DNA of 64,000 nt. Origin: Oscillospiraceae bacterium (GTDB lineage Bacteria; Bacillota; Clostridia; Oscillospirales; Oscillospiraceae). How positions within the stretch are numbered: position 1 is the stretch's first letter; every line of letters starts with the position of its first letter. Of this stretch, positions 14,482 through 23,347 are shown in pieces. The stretch lies in assembly GCA_902801295.1 (NCBI GenBank), contig CADCHN010000008.1, positions 1-64,000 of the forward strand. The letters run 5' to 3'. Below the pieces are notes generated by a model. That model was not told the origin of the DNA and did not search any database. It was given only the letters and a program-made list of their open reading frames with translations. Both the position numbers and the translations under genes were made by a program.

Positions 14482-15069
14482 TTACATCAGCTTCAGCAGG
14501 GTCTGCAGCAGCGCGTTGCCGTTGAGGCCGTCGTCCTTTTCATCGGTCTTTTTGCCGCCGAACAGGCTGCCCAGCAGGCTTCCGCCGCCGTTGCCGCCCA
14601 GCAGAGCCATCACGTCGGACAGATCCAGTCCGTCGGACAGGTCTACTTTGTTATTTTTCTTTGCGGAGGCAGCCGCGGTGTTCAGGCTGCTCAGCAGAAC
14701 GGGCGCGATGCTGCCCAGCGCCGTGTTGACTTCCTTCCCGGAAAGGCCGGACTCGCTGGCCAGCGCCTCGATCTCAGGCTCGGCGTTCTTACCGAAGATA
14801 TGGCCGAGGATCTTGCCGCCGTCCTCGGGATCGGCCTCGGCGATCTGCTCGGGCAGCGCCTTGGCGGTGCTATGCTGGCCCAGCGCGCCCAGCAGGGACA
14901 GAGCGCCGGACTGGGTGGATGCATTGCCGGTGAGGTACTTGAGCAGCAGGGGCAGCGCCAGCGGAATGAGCTTCTTGAGTTTGGCGGGGGTCAGGCCGGT
15001 CTTTTTGGCCAGAGCGGAGAGGGTGTTCTTACCCAAGAGTGTTTTTAACAGGATGCCAAGCAGATTCAT
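14482..15069 (-). CDS. DUF937-domain protein
   Basis: A 195-residue protein with the DUF937 pattern: helical repeats rich in Leu, Ala and Gly (KTGLTPAKLKKLIPLALPLL, then KILGHIFGKN) followed by a Gly/Leu-rich tail (GSLLGSLFGG). No signal peptide or enzyme motif is seen. The start at 15,069 is chosen for AAAGGAGG upstream and the promoter at 15,104-15,132; an in-frame extension upstream would run through the promoter. It stands alone, divergent from the alpha-galactosidase. Related short proteins (YidB-like) have no established function. Confidence 0.78.
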   Translation of the reverse strand: MNLLGILLKTLLGKNTLSALAKKTGLTPAKLKKLIPLALPLLLKYLTGNASTQSGALSLLGALGQHSTAKALPEQIAEADPEDGGKILGHIFGKNAEPEIEALASESGLSGKEVNTALGSIAPVLLSSLNTAAASAKKNNKVDLSDGLDLSDVMALLGGNGGGSLLGSLFGGKKTDEKDDGLNGNALLQTLLKLM

Positions 15070-15103
15070 GGGAAAGCCTCCTTTTATCCTTTGGATTGTT
15101 TCC

Positions 15104-15132
15104 AGTATAGCGCGTTCCCGGTCGAAATTCAA
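15104..15132 (-). promoter_or_regulatory. Promoter of the DUF937 gene
   Basis: Reading leftward, TTGAAT (15,132-15,127), a 17-base spacer and TATACT (15,109-15,104), 35 bases before the ATG. Confidence 0.65.
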
Positions 15133-15187
15133 CCGGACGCCCCGCCTTTTTTCGATCGGCGTCCGCGCCGGGAAAGGGCGCCGGGGC

Positions 15188-15215
15188 TTGTGTTTTCGGC
15201 AGAACATGATATAAT
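15188..15215 (+). promoter_or_regulatory. Promoter of the alpha-galactosidase gene
   Basis: TTGTGT (15,188-15,193), a 16-base spacer and TATAAT (15,210-15,215), about 40 bases before the start codon. No catabolite (cre-like) site was recognised nearby. Confidence 0.65.
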
Positions 15216-15254
15216 GCGGCCAGAATATCAAGTCCAGAAGAAGGGATGAACGCC

Positions 15255-17456
15255 ATGCCGATCATCTATACGCCCGAACAGCGGATTTTTACCATACACA
15301 CCGCCCATTCCACTTATCAAATGCAAGCCGACGCGCTCGGCCATCTGCTGCATCTGTATTATGGAGCCCGGAGCGAGGGCAGCATGGATTATCTGCTGAC
15401 CTATGCCGACCGCGGCTTCTCCGGCAACCCCAACGCCGCCGGGCGTGACCGGACCTATTCGCTTGACGCGCTGCCCCAGGAGTTTCCCACCCAGGGTACC
15501 GGCGACTACCGCAGTCCGGCGCTCACGGTGCGCGACGCCAATGGCGTCTTTGGCTGCCGGCTGCTCTACCGCAGCCACGAGATCATCCCCGGCAAATACG
15601 CGCTCCCCGGCCTCCCCGCGGTTTATGCCGAAGCGGAGGACGGGGCCGAGACGCTGCGGATCGAGCTGGAGGATGCGCGCCTGGGTCTTGCTGTGACACT
15701 TTGTTACGGCGTGCTGCCTTCGCTGGATATCATCACCCGCAGCGCCGTCGTCCGCAACCGCGGCACGGCGGCCGTGACCGTGGAAAAGCTCCAGAGCGCC
15801 TGCCTGGACTATGTCTGCGGCGACTTTGACCTCGTCAGCTTCCCCGGCCGCTACGCCATGGAGCGCCAGTTCGACCGGCGCCCGCTCGGCCGCGGCGCCG
15901 CCGTCATCGGCAGCCGCCGGGGCTATTCCTCCCACCAGTACAATCCCTTTGTCATCCTCGCCGACCGCGGCACGACCGAGAGCGCGGGGCGCTGCTGGGC
16001 CATGCAGCTTGTGTGGAGCGGCGGCTTTCGCGCCGAGGCGGAGCGCGATCAGCTTGAGCAGACGCGCCTGCTGATGGGCCTCGGCGAAGAGCAGTTTTCC
16101 TATCCGCTGCAGCCCGGCCAGTCTCTCACCGCGCCCGAGGTGATCCTCAGCTTCAGCGCGCAGGGCTTTGAACGGCTGAGCCATCAGCTGCACCGCTGCC
16201 TGCGCCGGCACGTCTGCCGCGGCAAATACCGGGACGCGCGCCGTCCGGTTCTCCTCAACAGCTGGGAGGCTTCCTACTTTGATTTTACGGGCGAGTCCAT
16301 TCTCCGCCTGGCCGAAGAGGCCAAGGCGCTCGGCGTGGAGCTTCTGGTGATGGACGACGGCTGGTTCGGCGACCGCTGCGACGACAATCGCGCGCTCGGC
16401 GACTGGACGGCCAACGAGCAGAAGCTCGGCGGCTCCCTCGGCGCGCTCGTCGAAAAGGTTTGCGCCCTGGGCCTGAAATTCGGCATCTGGATGGAGCCGG
16501 AAATGGTCAACGAGGACAGCGATCTCTACCGCAGCCACCCCGACTGGGCGCTGACGATCCCCGGCCGGCCGCCCATCCGCTCGCGCAATCAGCTGGTGCT
16601 GGATTTCTCCCGCCGGGAGGTGCGCGACGAGATCTATGCACGCATCTGCCGGGTGCTCGACCAGGGCAGCATCGAATATCTGAAATGGGACGTCAACCGC
16701 TCGATCGCCGAGGTGTATTCACACACAACGGGCGATCAGGGCAAGGTGCTTTACGACTACATGCTGGGCGTCTACGAAGTGCTTGAACGTCTCTGCACGC
16801 GCTATCCCGATCTGCTCATCGAGGGCTGCAGCGGCGGCGGCGGGCGCTTCGATGCGGGCATGCTCTACTACTGCCCGCAGATCTGGTGCAGCGACAACAC
16901 CGACGCCATCGACCGCCTGCGCATCCAGTACGGCAGCTCCTTCGGCTATCCCGCCTCCGCCATCGGTGCGCACGTCTCCGCCTGCCCCAACCACCAGACG
17001 GGGCGGACGACGCCGCTGAGCACCCGCGCCGTCGTCGCCGCGGCCGGAACCTTCGGCTATGAGCTCGACCCGGCCAAGCTCAGCGAAGCAGAGCGCGCCG
17101 AAATCCGGCGGCAGATCGAGACCTTCCGCGAGGACGCGGAGCTTGTGCAGCAGGGCCTCTACTATCGCCTGAGCGACCCGGAGACCGCGCCCTGCTGCGC
17201 CTGGGCCTTTGTCGCCGAGGACGGGACGCGCGCGATCATCAGCGCGGTGCTGCAGGAAAAGCACGCCAACATGCCCGCCGTCTACGTGCGCCCGCGCGGG
17301 CTCACGCCCGGCGCCTTCTACCGCGACAGGGCAAGCGGCCGGGTCTATCCCGCCGACGCGCTGATGGACACGGGTCTGCCCCTGCCGCTGACTCTGGGTC
17401 AGTATGACAGCGTCGTCTGGCGGCTGGAGCGGATCGAAGGGACGGGACGGCCATGA
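15255..17456 (+). CDS. Alpha-galactosidase, GH36
   Basis: A 733-residue cytoplasmic glycosidase that removes terminal alpha-galactose from melibiose, raffinose-type sugars and related glycans. It has the GH36 layout: an N-terminal beta-sandwich (1 to about 320), a TIM barrel with RPVLLNSWEASYFDFT and VMDDGWFG, the nucleophile Asp in YLKWDVNRS (about Asp479), the acid/base Asp in WCSDNTDAIDR (about Asp547) and a C-terminal beta domain. Length and Asp positions fit the Geobacillus AgaA type. The start at 15,255 gives AAGGG a 9-base spacing; an ATG at 15,246 is in frame but touches the RBS. Its stop overlaps the DUF554 start by 4 bases. Confidence 0.92.
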   Translation: MPIIYTPEQRIFTIHTAHSTYQMQADALGHLLHLYYGARSEGSMDYLLTYADRGFSGNPNAAGRDRTYSLDALPQEFPTQGTGDYRSPALTVRDANGVFGCRLLYRSHEIIPGKYALPGLPAVYAEAEDGAETLRIELEDARLGLAVTLCYGVLPSLDIITRSAVVRNRGTAAVTVEKLQSACLDYVCGDFDLVSFPGRYAMERQFDRRPLGRGAAVIGSRRGYSSHQYNPFVILADRGTTESAGRCWAMQLVWSGGFRAEAERDQLEQTRLLMGLGEEQFSYPLQPGQSLTAPEVILSFSAQGFERLSHQLHRCLRRHVCRGKYRDARRPVLLNSWEASYFDFTGESILRLAEEAKALGVELLVMDDGWFGDRCDDNRALGDWTANEQKLGGSLGALVEKVCALGLKFGIWMEPEMVNEDSDLYRSHPDWALTIPGRPPIRSRNQLVLDFSRREVRDEIYARICRVLDQGSIEYLKWDVNRSIAEVYSHTTGDQGKVLYDYMLGVYEVLERLCTRYPDLLIEGCSGGGGRFDAGMLYYCPQIWCSDNTDAIDRLRIQYGSSFGYPASAIGAHVSACPNHQTGRTTPLSTRAVVAAAGTFGYELDPAKLSEAERAEIRRQIETFREDAELVQQGLYYRLSDPETAPCCAWAFVAEDGTRAIISAVLQEKHANMPAVYVRPRGLTPGAFYRDRASGRVYPADALMDTGLPLPLTLGQYDSVVWRLERIEGTGRP

Positions 17457-18127
17457 TCGGGACGCTGGTCAATGTGGGAACGATCCTCGCGGGCAGCCTG
17501 ATCGGCGGCTTCTTCCGCAAGGTGATGAACGAGAAAATCAGCGAGGGACTGATGGGTGCGATGGGCCTTGCGGCCTTTGGGCTTGGAATCAACGCCGTTG
17601 TGCAGAACATGCCCAAGAGCCAGTATCCCGTGCTCTTCATCGTGAGTCTCGCGCTGGGATGTGTGATCGGCACGCTCCTGCAGCTCGACCGCCGCGTCAG
17701 CGCGCTGACGGAACGCCGCGAGGGCGGCGGGAAGCTCGGTCAGGGCATCGTCACCGGCTGCCTGATCTTCTGCATCGGGACGCTCTCGATCCTCGGGCCG
17801 GTGCAGAGTGCGCTCTACGGCGACCACACCTATCTGTTCACGAACGCCTCGCTCGATTTTGTCACCTCGATGGTGCTCGCCTCGGCCTACGGCCCGGGGA
17901 TCGCGCTGTGCGCCGCGGTGCTCTTTTTGTGGCAGGGCTCGATCTACCTGCTCACAACGCTCGTCGGCGGCTTTATTACCGAGACGATGATGACGGAGAT
18001 CTCCATTGTCGGCGGCTTTCTGATCGCGATGTCCGGCCTGTCGATCATGAAGGTCAAGGACTTCCACACGCTCAATTACCTGCCCGCGCTGCTGGTGCCG
18101 CTCACCTGGTGCCTGCTGCGGGGCTGA
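17453..18127 (+). CDS. DUF554 membrane protein
   Basis: A 224-residue integral membrane protein with about seven hydrophobic segments, matching the DUF554 (YdfK-like) family. Typical are the start MIGTLVNVGTILAGSLIGG, the IVTGCLIFCIGTLSILGP stretch and LTTLVGGFITETMMTEIS. The family has no proven function; transporter roles have been proposed. The start codon overlaps the alpha-galactosidase stop (ATGA), so expression is coupled, although a functional tie to galactoside use is unproven. truA follows after 9 bases. Confidence 0.85.
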   Translation: MIGTLVNVGTILAGSLIGGFFRKVMNEKISEGLMGAMGLAAFGLGINAVVQNMPKSQYPVLFIVSLALGCVIGTLLQLDRRVSALTERREGGGKLGQGIVTGCLIFCIGTLSILGPVQSALYGDHTYLFTNASLDFVTSMVLASAYGPGIALCAAVLFLWQGSIYLLTTLVGGFITETMMTEISIVGGFLIAMSGLSIMKVKDFHTLNYLPALLVPLTWCLLRG

Positions 18128-18136
18128 GGATTCAAG

Positions 18137-18889
18137 ATGCCGAACTTCAAGCTGACGCTCTGCTATGACGGGACGCGCTATCGCGGCTGGCAGAAGCAGG
18201 GCAACACCGACAACACGATCCAGGGGAAGCTGGAGGCTCTGCTGAGCCGCCTGCTTTCGCAGGAGGTCGAGGTCGCCGGCTGCGGCCGCACCGACGCGGG
18301 CGTGCACGCGCGCGGCCAGGTCTGCTCCTTCCGTGCGGAGACCGCCATGAGCTGCGGCGAGCTGCTCGCCGCCCTGCGGGAGTATCTGCCCGAGGATATC
18401 GGCGCGCTCGCGCTCGAAATCGCGCCGCCGCGCTTTCACGCGCGGCTGAGCTGCACGGGAAAAACCTACGTCTACCGCGTCTGGAACAGCGAGACGCCGA
18501 ACGTCTTCGAGCGCCGCTACCTGCTGCGCGAGCCGCGGCCGCTTGACGAGGACGCGATGCGCCGCGCCGCGGCACTGCTTTGCGGGCGGCACGATTTTGC
18601 CGCCTTCTGTTCGCTCAAGCGCAGCAAAAAAAGCACCGTGCGCGAACTTCGGCGCCTGGAGCTTCTCCGCGAGGGTGAGGAACTGCGCCTGGTGTTTGAG
18701 GGCGACGGCTTTCTCTACAACATGGTGCGCATCCTCACGGGAACGCTGCTCGAGGTCGGGCGCGGCGAACGGCCGCCGGAGGACATGGCGGCGATCCTCG
18801 CCTCCGGGGATCGGGCGCAGGCCGGTCCCACCGCTCCCGCGCAGGGTCTCACGCTGTGGAGCGTGGCATATGAAAAGGACCGTGGTTGA
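18137..18889 (+). CDS. truA: tRNA pseudouridine synthase A (first of two in the window)
   Basis: A 250-residue TruA, which converts uridines at tRNA positions 38-40 to pseudouridine. LCYDGTRYRGWQKQ opens the fold, GCGRTDAGVHARGQVCSF carries the catalytic Asp, and KTYVYRVWN plus GFLYNMVRILTGTL are family signatures. Length is typical. It is the last gene of a rightward operon with the alpha-galactosidase and DUF554, and its stop codon lies within the terminator stem at 18,873-18,904. A second, divergent truA lies at 49,397-50,164 next to ecfT, the more usual location. One of the two may have a changed specificity. Confidence 0.92.
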   Translation: MPNFKLTLCYDGTRYRGWQKQGNTDNTIQGKLEALLSRLLSQEVEVAGCGRTDAGVHARGQVCSFRAETAMSCGELLAALREYLPEDIGALALEIAPPRFHARLSCTGKTYVYRVWNSETPNVFERRYLLREPRPLDEDAMRRAAALLCGRHDFAAFCSLKRSKKSTVRELRRLELLREGEELRLVFEGDGFLYNMVRILTGTLLEVGRGERPPEDMAAILASGDRAQAGPTAPAQGLTLWSVAYEKDRG

Positions 18890-18904
18890 TCCACGGTCCT
18901 TTTT
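18873..18904. terminator. Bidirectional terminator between truA and the HD gene
   Basis: AAAAGGACCGTGG (18,873-18,885) and CCACGGTCCTTTTT (18,891-18,904) make a strong stem with A- and T-runs on both sides, serving the converging truA and HD-hydrolase genes. The truA stop codon is in the loop region. Confidence 0.88.
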
Positions 18905-19900
18905 CTATTCCCCGCACAGCCAGGCGGTCTGCGGCTCGTCCAAAAATGCCTTCAGCTCGCGCCGGAAGCTCTCGTCGAGCGCCGACACACGACCACGGCC
19001 CTCGACCAGCGGGTCAATATAGCGCTTTTTGGCCGGGATCACCCGGCGATTCTCCCGCGGGGCGCCGTCATCCGTCCGCATCCGGTGCAGCGCGCAAAAT
19101 TCCCGCCAGCGCAGGCGAAATGCATCGTCCGCCTCGAGCTTGGCGATCACTTCCGGCTCCGTGCCGCCGAGATCGCCCTCGCTGAGGACGCCCCCTCCGA
19201 TGGCCGCAGCCAGCAGCTCCGCGAGCAGCTGCATCGCGTAGCGATCCTCGTCGGACACATAGACCCGCGCGCAGCGCAGCGCCGTGCGCGCAAAGCCGAG
19301 AGCTGCCGCAGGCTCCGAAAAAGCCAGCTCGATCTGTCCGTCCGGCGCGGCGGCGACACGGAGATCCCGGTACCATCCTGCGATCTCGCCCGGCGCGGCA
19401 AAGCCGTAGGCGAGGGCGTTGCCCAGGGTATATTCCAGCCGGTCGGACGACAGGCGCGGCGCGTCGTTGTCCGCGACGGGATAGCGGTGATAATCCTTCA
19501 CCGCGTCGAGGGGAATCGCCAGCGCGTCCAGCAGCCGCCCGATCTCGGCGCTCCCGCGCAGAATCTCCGCCGTGCCGCTCTCTGTGGCCTCCTGCCGCAG
19601 GTGGTCGCCCCGCAGGAAATCCACCACGTGGGCAAAAACAGGCGTGGCGATATCATGAAAGAGCGCAGCGAGCGTCTGCTCCCGGTCGCCGGTGAAGTGC
19701 CAGACGATCAGCGCCGCACCCAGACTGTGGGAAAACCGCGAATAGGCCGGCAGACCGCGAAAGCGCGGAAAGGCCGTGTATTCGCAGCCGCAGTTCATGC
19801 CGACCGCCTGCAGACGGCGCAGCTCCGACGTCTCGAGAAAGGGCAGCAGAAAGGCCGGGATTACCGGGTGGTACAGACAGAGCAGTTCGTTTCTGTCCAT
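18905..19900 (-). CDS. HD-domain phosphohydrolase
   Basis: A 331-residue protein with an HD-domain: SRFSHSLG (His58) and LFHDIATPVFAH (His82-Asp83) supply metal ligands of the HD superfamily, resembling dGTPase/deoxynucleotide-phosphohydrolase-like proteins that act on nucleotides. The C-terminal part (about 200-331) is helical and without a known motif. It starts 5 bases after the zinc-ribbon gene's stop, so the two are co-transcribed. The exact substrate is unknown; a dNTPase, a nucleotide or an (p)ppGpp-like substrate are alternatives. Confidence 0.75.
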   Translation of the reverse strand: MDRNELLCLYHPVIPAFLLPFLETSELRRLQAVGMNCGCEYTAFPRFRGLPAYSRFSHSLGAALIVWHFTGDREQTLAALFHDIATPVFAHVVDFLRGDHLRQEATESGTAEILRGSAEIGRLLDALAIPLDAVKDYHRYPVADNDAPRLSSDRLEYTLGNALAYGFAAPGEIAGWYRDLRVAAAPDGQIELAFSEPAAALGFARTALRCARVYVSDEDRYAMQLLAELLAAAIGGGVLSEGDLGGTEPEVIAKLEADDAFRLRWREFCALHRMRTDDGAPRENRRVIPAKKRYIDPLVEGRGRVSALDESFRRELKAFLDEPQTAWLCGE

Positions 19901-19905
19901 CTATC

Positions 19906-20274
19906 TCAGGGCAGCCTGGAGCCGCAGTATTCGCAGACCTTGCCGCGGCCGGTCGCGCCGCAGTTGGGGCAGGTTTTTACCGCGTTCTCCCGCTCGGCCT
20001 TTTCTTCGGCGCGGCGCTGCCTTTCTTCCCGGCGGCGCTCCTCTTCCTGCGCGGCACGGCGTTTTTCCTCCCGGCGGAAGGCCAGCCAGGGCAGCAGCGC
20101 CCAGGCGATCAGCGCCAGGCCGATCGTCAGGCACATGACGACAAAGCCGATCGGGTCGCTTTCGCCGGGATCAGAGCCGCTGACAGACATAAAGATTACA
20201 CCGAAGGCGGCTTTGGCAATCGTGCCGCCGATGGACGGGCGCTTGACGGTTTTCGTTTTTGTCTGCATTGCCAT
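19906..20274 (-). CDS. Small membrane protein with C-terminal zinc ribbon
   Basis: A 122-residue protein. Two hydrophobic segments (about 13-27 and 40-62) are followed by a very charged Arg/Glu helix (FRREEKRRAAQEEERRREE) and a zinc ribbon (CPNCGATGRGKVCEYCG). The start at 20,274 has AAAGGAGA upstream and a promoter at 20,317-20,345. It is the first gene of a two-gene operon with the HD hydrolase. The function is unknown; this plan is typical of small membrane-anchored proteins with a cytoplasmic ribbon. Confidence 0.7.
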   Translation of the reverse strand: MAMQTKTKTVKRPSIGGTIAKAAFGVIFMSVSGSDPGESDPIGFVVMCLTIGLALIAWALLPWLAFRREEKRRAAQEEERRREERQRRAEEKAERENAVKTCPNCGATGRGKVCEYCGSRLP

Positions 20275-20316
20275 AGGTCTTGTCTCCTTTCCTCTTTGGG
20301 GGACGCTTCTGTATGG

Positions 20317-20345
20317 ATTATACCTGGCCTCCCGCCGCATTTCAA
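20317..20345 (-). promoter_or_regulatory. Promoter of the zinc-ribbon/HD operon
   Basis: Reading leftward, TTGAAA (20,345-20,340), a 17-base spacer and TATAAT (20,322-20,317), 43 bases before the ATG. Confidence 0.75.
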
Positions 20346-20397
20346 CACCCCTCCCGGCGCAGGGACGGGCAAAAAGCCGTGATAATGAAAAAAATGC

Positions 20398-20426
20398 TTG
20401 CCATATCCGTCGCTTTCGCGTAATAT
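20398..20426 (+). promoter_or_regulatory. Promoter of the small lipoprotein gene
   Basis: TTGCCA (20,398-20,403), a 17-base spacer and TAATAT (20,421-20,426), 60 bases before the ATG at 20,486. Confidence 0.5.
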
Positions 20427-20485
20427 CATGGTATAGGCGCGAATGTCGCGTGAAGAGGGCAACAGGTCGATCAAAGGAGGAGCTT

Positions 20486-20839
20486 ATGAAACGTTTGGCA
20501 TGTTTGATTCTGGCCATGGCAATGCTGCTGGCTCTCGCGGCCTGCGGCGGCGAACCGGACCCCCACGCCGGCGTGTATGAGGCGCAGTCCGCCGAAATGA
20601 GCGGCATCAGCATTGACGTGAATACGGTCTACGAGGGCGGTCTGTCCTTCGAGCTGAAAAACGGCGGTCGGGCTGTTATGCACATGGACGGCCAGGACTA
20701 CAACCTCAAGTGGGAGCTGGACGGCGAAGCGATCAGCATCATCGCCTCCGACACCACGCTGACCGGCACCCTGGTTGACAACACCATGGTTCTGGACATG
20801 GGCAGCGGCGTCACCATTACGCTGACGAAGGCAGATTAA
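20486..20839 (+). CDS. Small secreted lipoprotein
   Basis: A 117-residue protein with a lipoprotein signal peptide (MKRLACLILAMAMLLALAAC, Cys20 being the lipid anchor). The mature part (about 95 residues) is rich in beta-type stretches (GGLSFELKNGGRAVMHMDGQ) and resembles small beta-rich lipoprotein domains of Firmicutes that carry no enzyme motif. The start is fixed by AAAGGAGG 6 bases upstream. It is monocistronic, with its own promoter and a strong terminator at 20,855-20,895. The function is unknown. Confidence 0.75.
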   Translation: MKRLACLILAMAMLLALAACGGEPDPHAGVYEAQSAEMSGISIDVNTVYEGGLSFELKNGGRAVMHMDGQDYNLKWELDGEAISIIASDTTLTGTLVDNTMVLDMGSGVTITLTKAD

Positions 20840-20854
20840 GCGCGGCCATTTGGC

Positions 20855-20895
20855 AAAAAAGAACTCCCGGCTCTGCAAGCCGGGAGTTCTTTTTA
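20855..20895. terminator. Bidirectional terminator
   Basis: AAAAAAGAACTCCCGGCT and AGCCGGGAGTTCTTTTT form a strong hairpin between the converging lipoprotein and M42 peptidase genes. Confidence 0.88.
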
Positions 20896-21927
20896 TCTCG
20901 TCATGTAGGCCATCAGCAGCTCGTAGGTATTGCGCAGGCCGTCGAGGTGCGTGCGCTCATAGCCGTGGCTGTTGGCCGTGCCGGGGCCGATGGCCGCGTG
21001 GCGGATGTCATAGCCGGCCACCACGCTGACGTCGCCGTCCGTGCCGTAGTGCGGAGTGAAAATATCCATGACATAGTCCACGCCCGCGTCAATGGCCGCC
21101 TGCCGCAGCTCGTTGGTCATGCCCCAGTGATAGGGGAAGCGGGAGTCCTTGGCGAAGATGGACACCTTGTGCTCATCGGAGTTCTGATCCGGCCCGGTCG
21201 GCGCGATATCGACGGCCAGAATGTCCTCCACGTCCGCCGGAAGCCAGGCCGTGCCGTGGCCGATCTCTTCGAAGAAGGCGAAATAGGCGTAAACCTTGCG
21301 GGGCAGGACGGTCTTTTCCTCCCGCAGCGCACGGATCGCCGTCAGCAGCACCGCGGCGCAGGCCTTATCGTCGATGAAGCGGGACTTGAGATAGCCGTTA
21401 GCCAGCCGATAGCGCGGCTCGAGGGCGACCATGTCGCCGGTCTCGATGCCGAGCGCGCGCACGTCCTCCGCCGTCCTGACGTCCTCGTCGAGCACGACGC
21501 AGACGTTCGTGCGGAAATCCGGAAGCACCGCGCGCAGCTCTTCCTCGGTGACATGGACGGAGTTCGGCGTGCGGCAGACGGCTCCGGTATATACCTTGCC
21601 GTCCCGGGTGTGGACGCGCACGTTCTCCGTCACGCAGTAGAAGGGGTAAAGTCCGCCCACAGGGCAGACGTTCAGCGTGCCGTCGGCGTTCACATGCCGC
21701 ACCATCAGCCCGATATCGTCCAGATGCGCCGTCACCGCGAGGGCGCGGCCCTCGCCGCCGAGGTCGGCGACCACGCCGCCCTTGTGCGTCAGGCGGTACG
21801 GCACGCCGAGCTCATCGAGCATCGCGGCGATAAGCGCCTGAATCTCCTCATACTGGCCGGTGGTGCTGTCCACCGCGAGCAGGCGCTCAAAGGTTTTCAG
21901 GCAATCGCTTTCATCAAAGGGCGGCAT
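20893..21927 (-). CDS. M42-family metallo-aminopeptidase
   Basis: A 344-residue cytoplasmic peptidase of the M42 family (glutamyl/lysyl aminopeptidase or FrvX-type), probably forming a dodecamer that trims peptides. Two-metal ligands are visible in AVTAHLDDIG, FIDDKACAAV, FFEEIGHG (Glu-Glu base) and AVDIAPTG, with a His in TANSHGYERTH. The start at 21,927 is chosen because AAGGAGAG lies upstream; an in-frame ATG 24 bases before it is weaker. The start overlaps the 3' end of the MATE gene by 14 bases, so the two are coupled. Confidence 0.9.
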   Translation of the reverse strand: MPPFDESDCLKTFERLLAVDSTTGQYEEIQALIAAMLDELGVPYRLTHKGGVVADLGGEGRALAVTAHLDDIGLMVRHVNADGTLNVCPVGGLYPFYCVTENVRVHTRDGKVYTGAVCRTPNSVHVTEEELRAVLPDFRTNVCVVLDEDVRTAEDVRALGIETGDMVALEPRYRLANGYLKSRFIDDKACAAVLLTAIRALREEKTVLPRKVYAYFAFFEEIGHGTAWLPADVEDILAVDIAPTGPDQNSDEHKVSIFAKDSRFPYHWGMTNELRQAAIDAGVDYVMDIFTPHYGTDGDVSVVAGYDIRHAAIGPGTANSHGYERTHLDGLRNTYELLMAYMTR

Positions 21928-23338
21928 GGTTTTTTCTCTCCTTGCGTTCAATTTGGATCAAGGGATTCCAGCTTCCGCGCAGATAATAGGCTCCGAAGAG
22001 CAGGAACAGCAGCAGATTGTGACCGATCATGCAGCCCCAGGCGGCCTCCAGGCCGTAGGACAGCAGCACCGTGCAGATCCAGGTGCCCAGGATGCGCACG
22101 CCCCACATGCCGGTCATGTTGATGACAAAGGGGATCCTGGTCTTGCCCGCGCCCTGCAGCATGCCCTCGAGCGCGATGCTCACGCCGTAAATCGGCTCGG
22201 AGCAGGCCACCATGCGCAGCACCGTCACGCCCAGCGCGATCACAGCCGCATCCTTGCTGAACAGGCCCACCAGCGGCGGTGCGAAGGCGAAGAGCAGCGC
22301 GCCGGAGACGAGCATCAGCGCCGTCTCCATCAGCAGGATCGTGCGCGCGAGCTTCTTCTGCCGCGGCAGATCCCGCGCGCCGATGGCGTTGCCGGTCAGC
22401 GTGGCCGCCGCCTGCATCATGCCGAAGCCCGGGATGTAGAACGCCGATTCCACAGTGTTGGCGATGATGTGCGCAGCCGCGGACACGGGGCCGAGGGCAT
22501 TGATCATCGCGGCAAAGGCGACGTAGCCCAGCGAGGTGCCGAAGCGCTGCAGCATATTCGGGAAGGAGACGCGCAGACAGGGGCGCAGTACCTCCCAGTC
22601 CGGCCGCAGGGACTGGCCGCGCGGCGAGATCAGCGGATGGCGGAAGAAGAGCAGCGTCAGCACAACGCCGCCGAAGACGAAGGAGGCCGCGCTCGCGACC
22701 GCCGCGCCGATCACGCCCCAGCCCGCGCCCCACATTGGGACGCGCAAACCGAGCAGCGTCAGCGTCCGCGGCTTGTAGATCAGCAGAAAATTCAGCACCA
22801 CGTTGATGAGGTTCACGCCGATCCCGACGCGCATCGGGGTTTTGGTGTCGCCCGCCGCGCGCAGCACCGTGCCGAAGATCATGCTGGCGCTGCGAAAGAG
22901 CATCGGCAGATAGAGGATGAAGAAATACCGCGCCGCGGTGGCCCGGATGTCCGGGTCCACCTGCATCCAGGCGGGCACCTGCCGGCTGAGCGCGAGCGGA
23001 ACGGCGGTGAAGAGCAGGCCGAGCACCAGCACGGCCAGCACCGACTGCGCCGCCGCTTTGCGCGCCCTTTCCTGCTCGCCCGCGCCGAGGTGCTGGGCGA
23101 TATATGCCAGGAAGCCCACGCCGAAGGCCGAAACCGTGCCGTTAACGAGCCAGCCGACCGTGCTGGTCGAGCCGACAGCGGCGGTCGCCTCGGTGCCGAG
23201 CGCGCCGACCATGGCCGTATCGATGTACTGCACGGCCGTGCTCATGGCCATTTCGATCATGGCAGGGCCGGCCAGTGCGAACACCGTCGGCATCAGGCTC
23301 AAATCAAAGATTGACTTTTTGTCACGTAATTCATTCAT
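21914..23338 (-). CDS. MATE-family efflux transporter (second)
   Basis: A 474-residue protein with about 12 membrane segments and MATE signatures: PTVFALAGPAMIEMAMSTAV, QYIDTAMVGALGTEA and the second-half start VSFPNMLQRFGTSLGYV. It is a cation-driven exporter of unknown substrate, from a different MATE branch than the one at 12,342-13,706. It is read from the promoter at 23,348-23,376. Its end overlaps the M42 peptidase start by 14 bases. Confidence 0.88.
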   Translation of the reverse strand: MNELRDKKSIFDLSLMPTVFALAGPAMIEMAMSTAVQYIDTAMVGALGTEATAAVGSTSTVGWLVNGTVSAFGVGFLAYIAQHLGAGEQERARKAAAQSVLAVLVLGLLFTAVPLALSRQVPAWMQVDPDIRATAARYFFILYLPMLFRSASMIFGTVLRAAGDTKTPMRVGIGVNLINVVLNFLLIYKPRTLTLLGLRVPMWGAGWGVIGAAVASAASFVFGGVVLTLLFFRHPLISPRGQSLRPDWEVLRPCLRVSFPNMLQRFGTSLGYVAFAAMINALGPVSAAAHIIANTVESAFYIPGFGMMQAAATLTGNAIGARDLPRQKKLARTILLMETALMLVSGALLFAFAPPLVGLFSKDAAVIALGVTVLRMVACSEPIYGVSIALEGMLQGAGKTRIPFVINMTGMWGVRILGTWICTVLLSYGLEAAWGCMIGHNLLLFLLFGAYYLRGSWNPLIQIERKERKNHAAL

Positions 23339-23347
23339 AACGGCCTT

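Noticed and set aside
14482-15231. Longer DUF937 start at 15,231
   Set aside because: It would pass through the -10 and -35 boxes at 15,104-15,132; the start at 15,069 has a strong RBS.
19085-20485. Upstream extension of the small lipoprotein frame (starting at 19,085)
   Set aside because: The extension crosses two genes on the other strand and the promoter. The true start at 20,486 has a signal peptide and a strong RBS.
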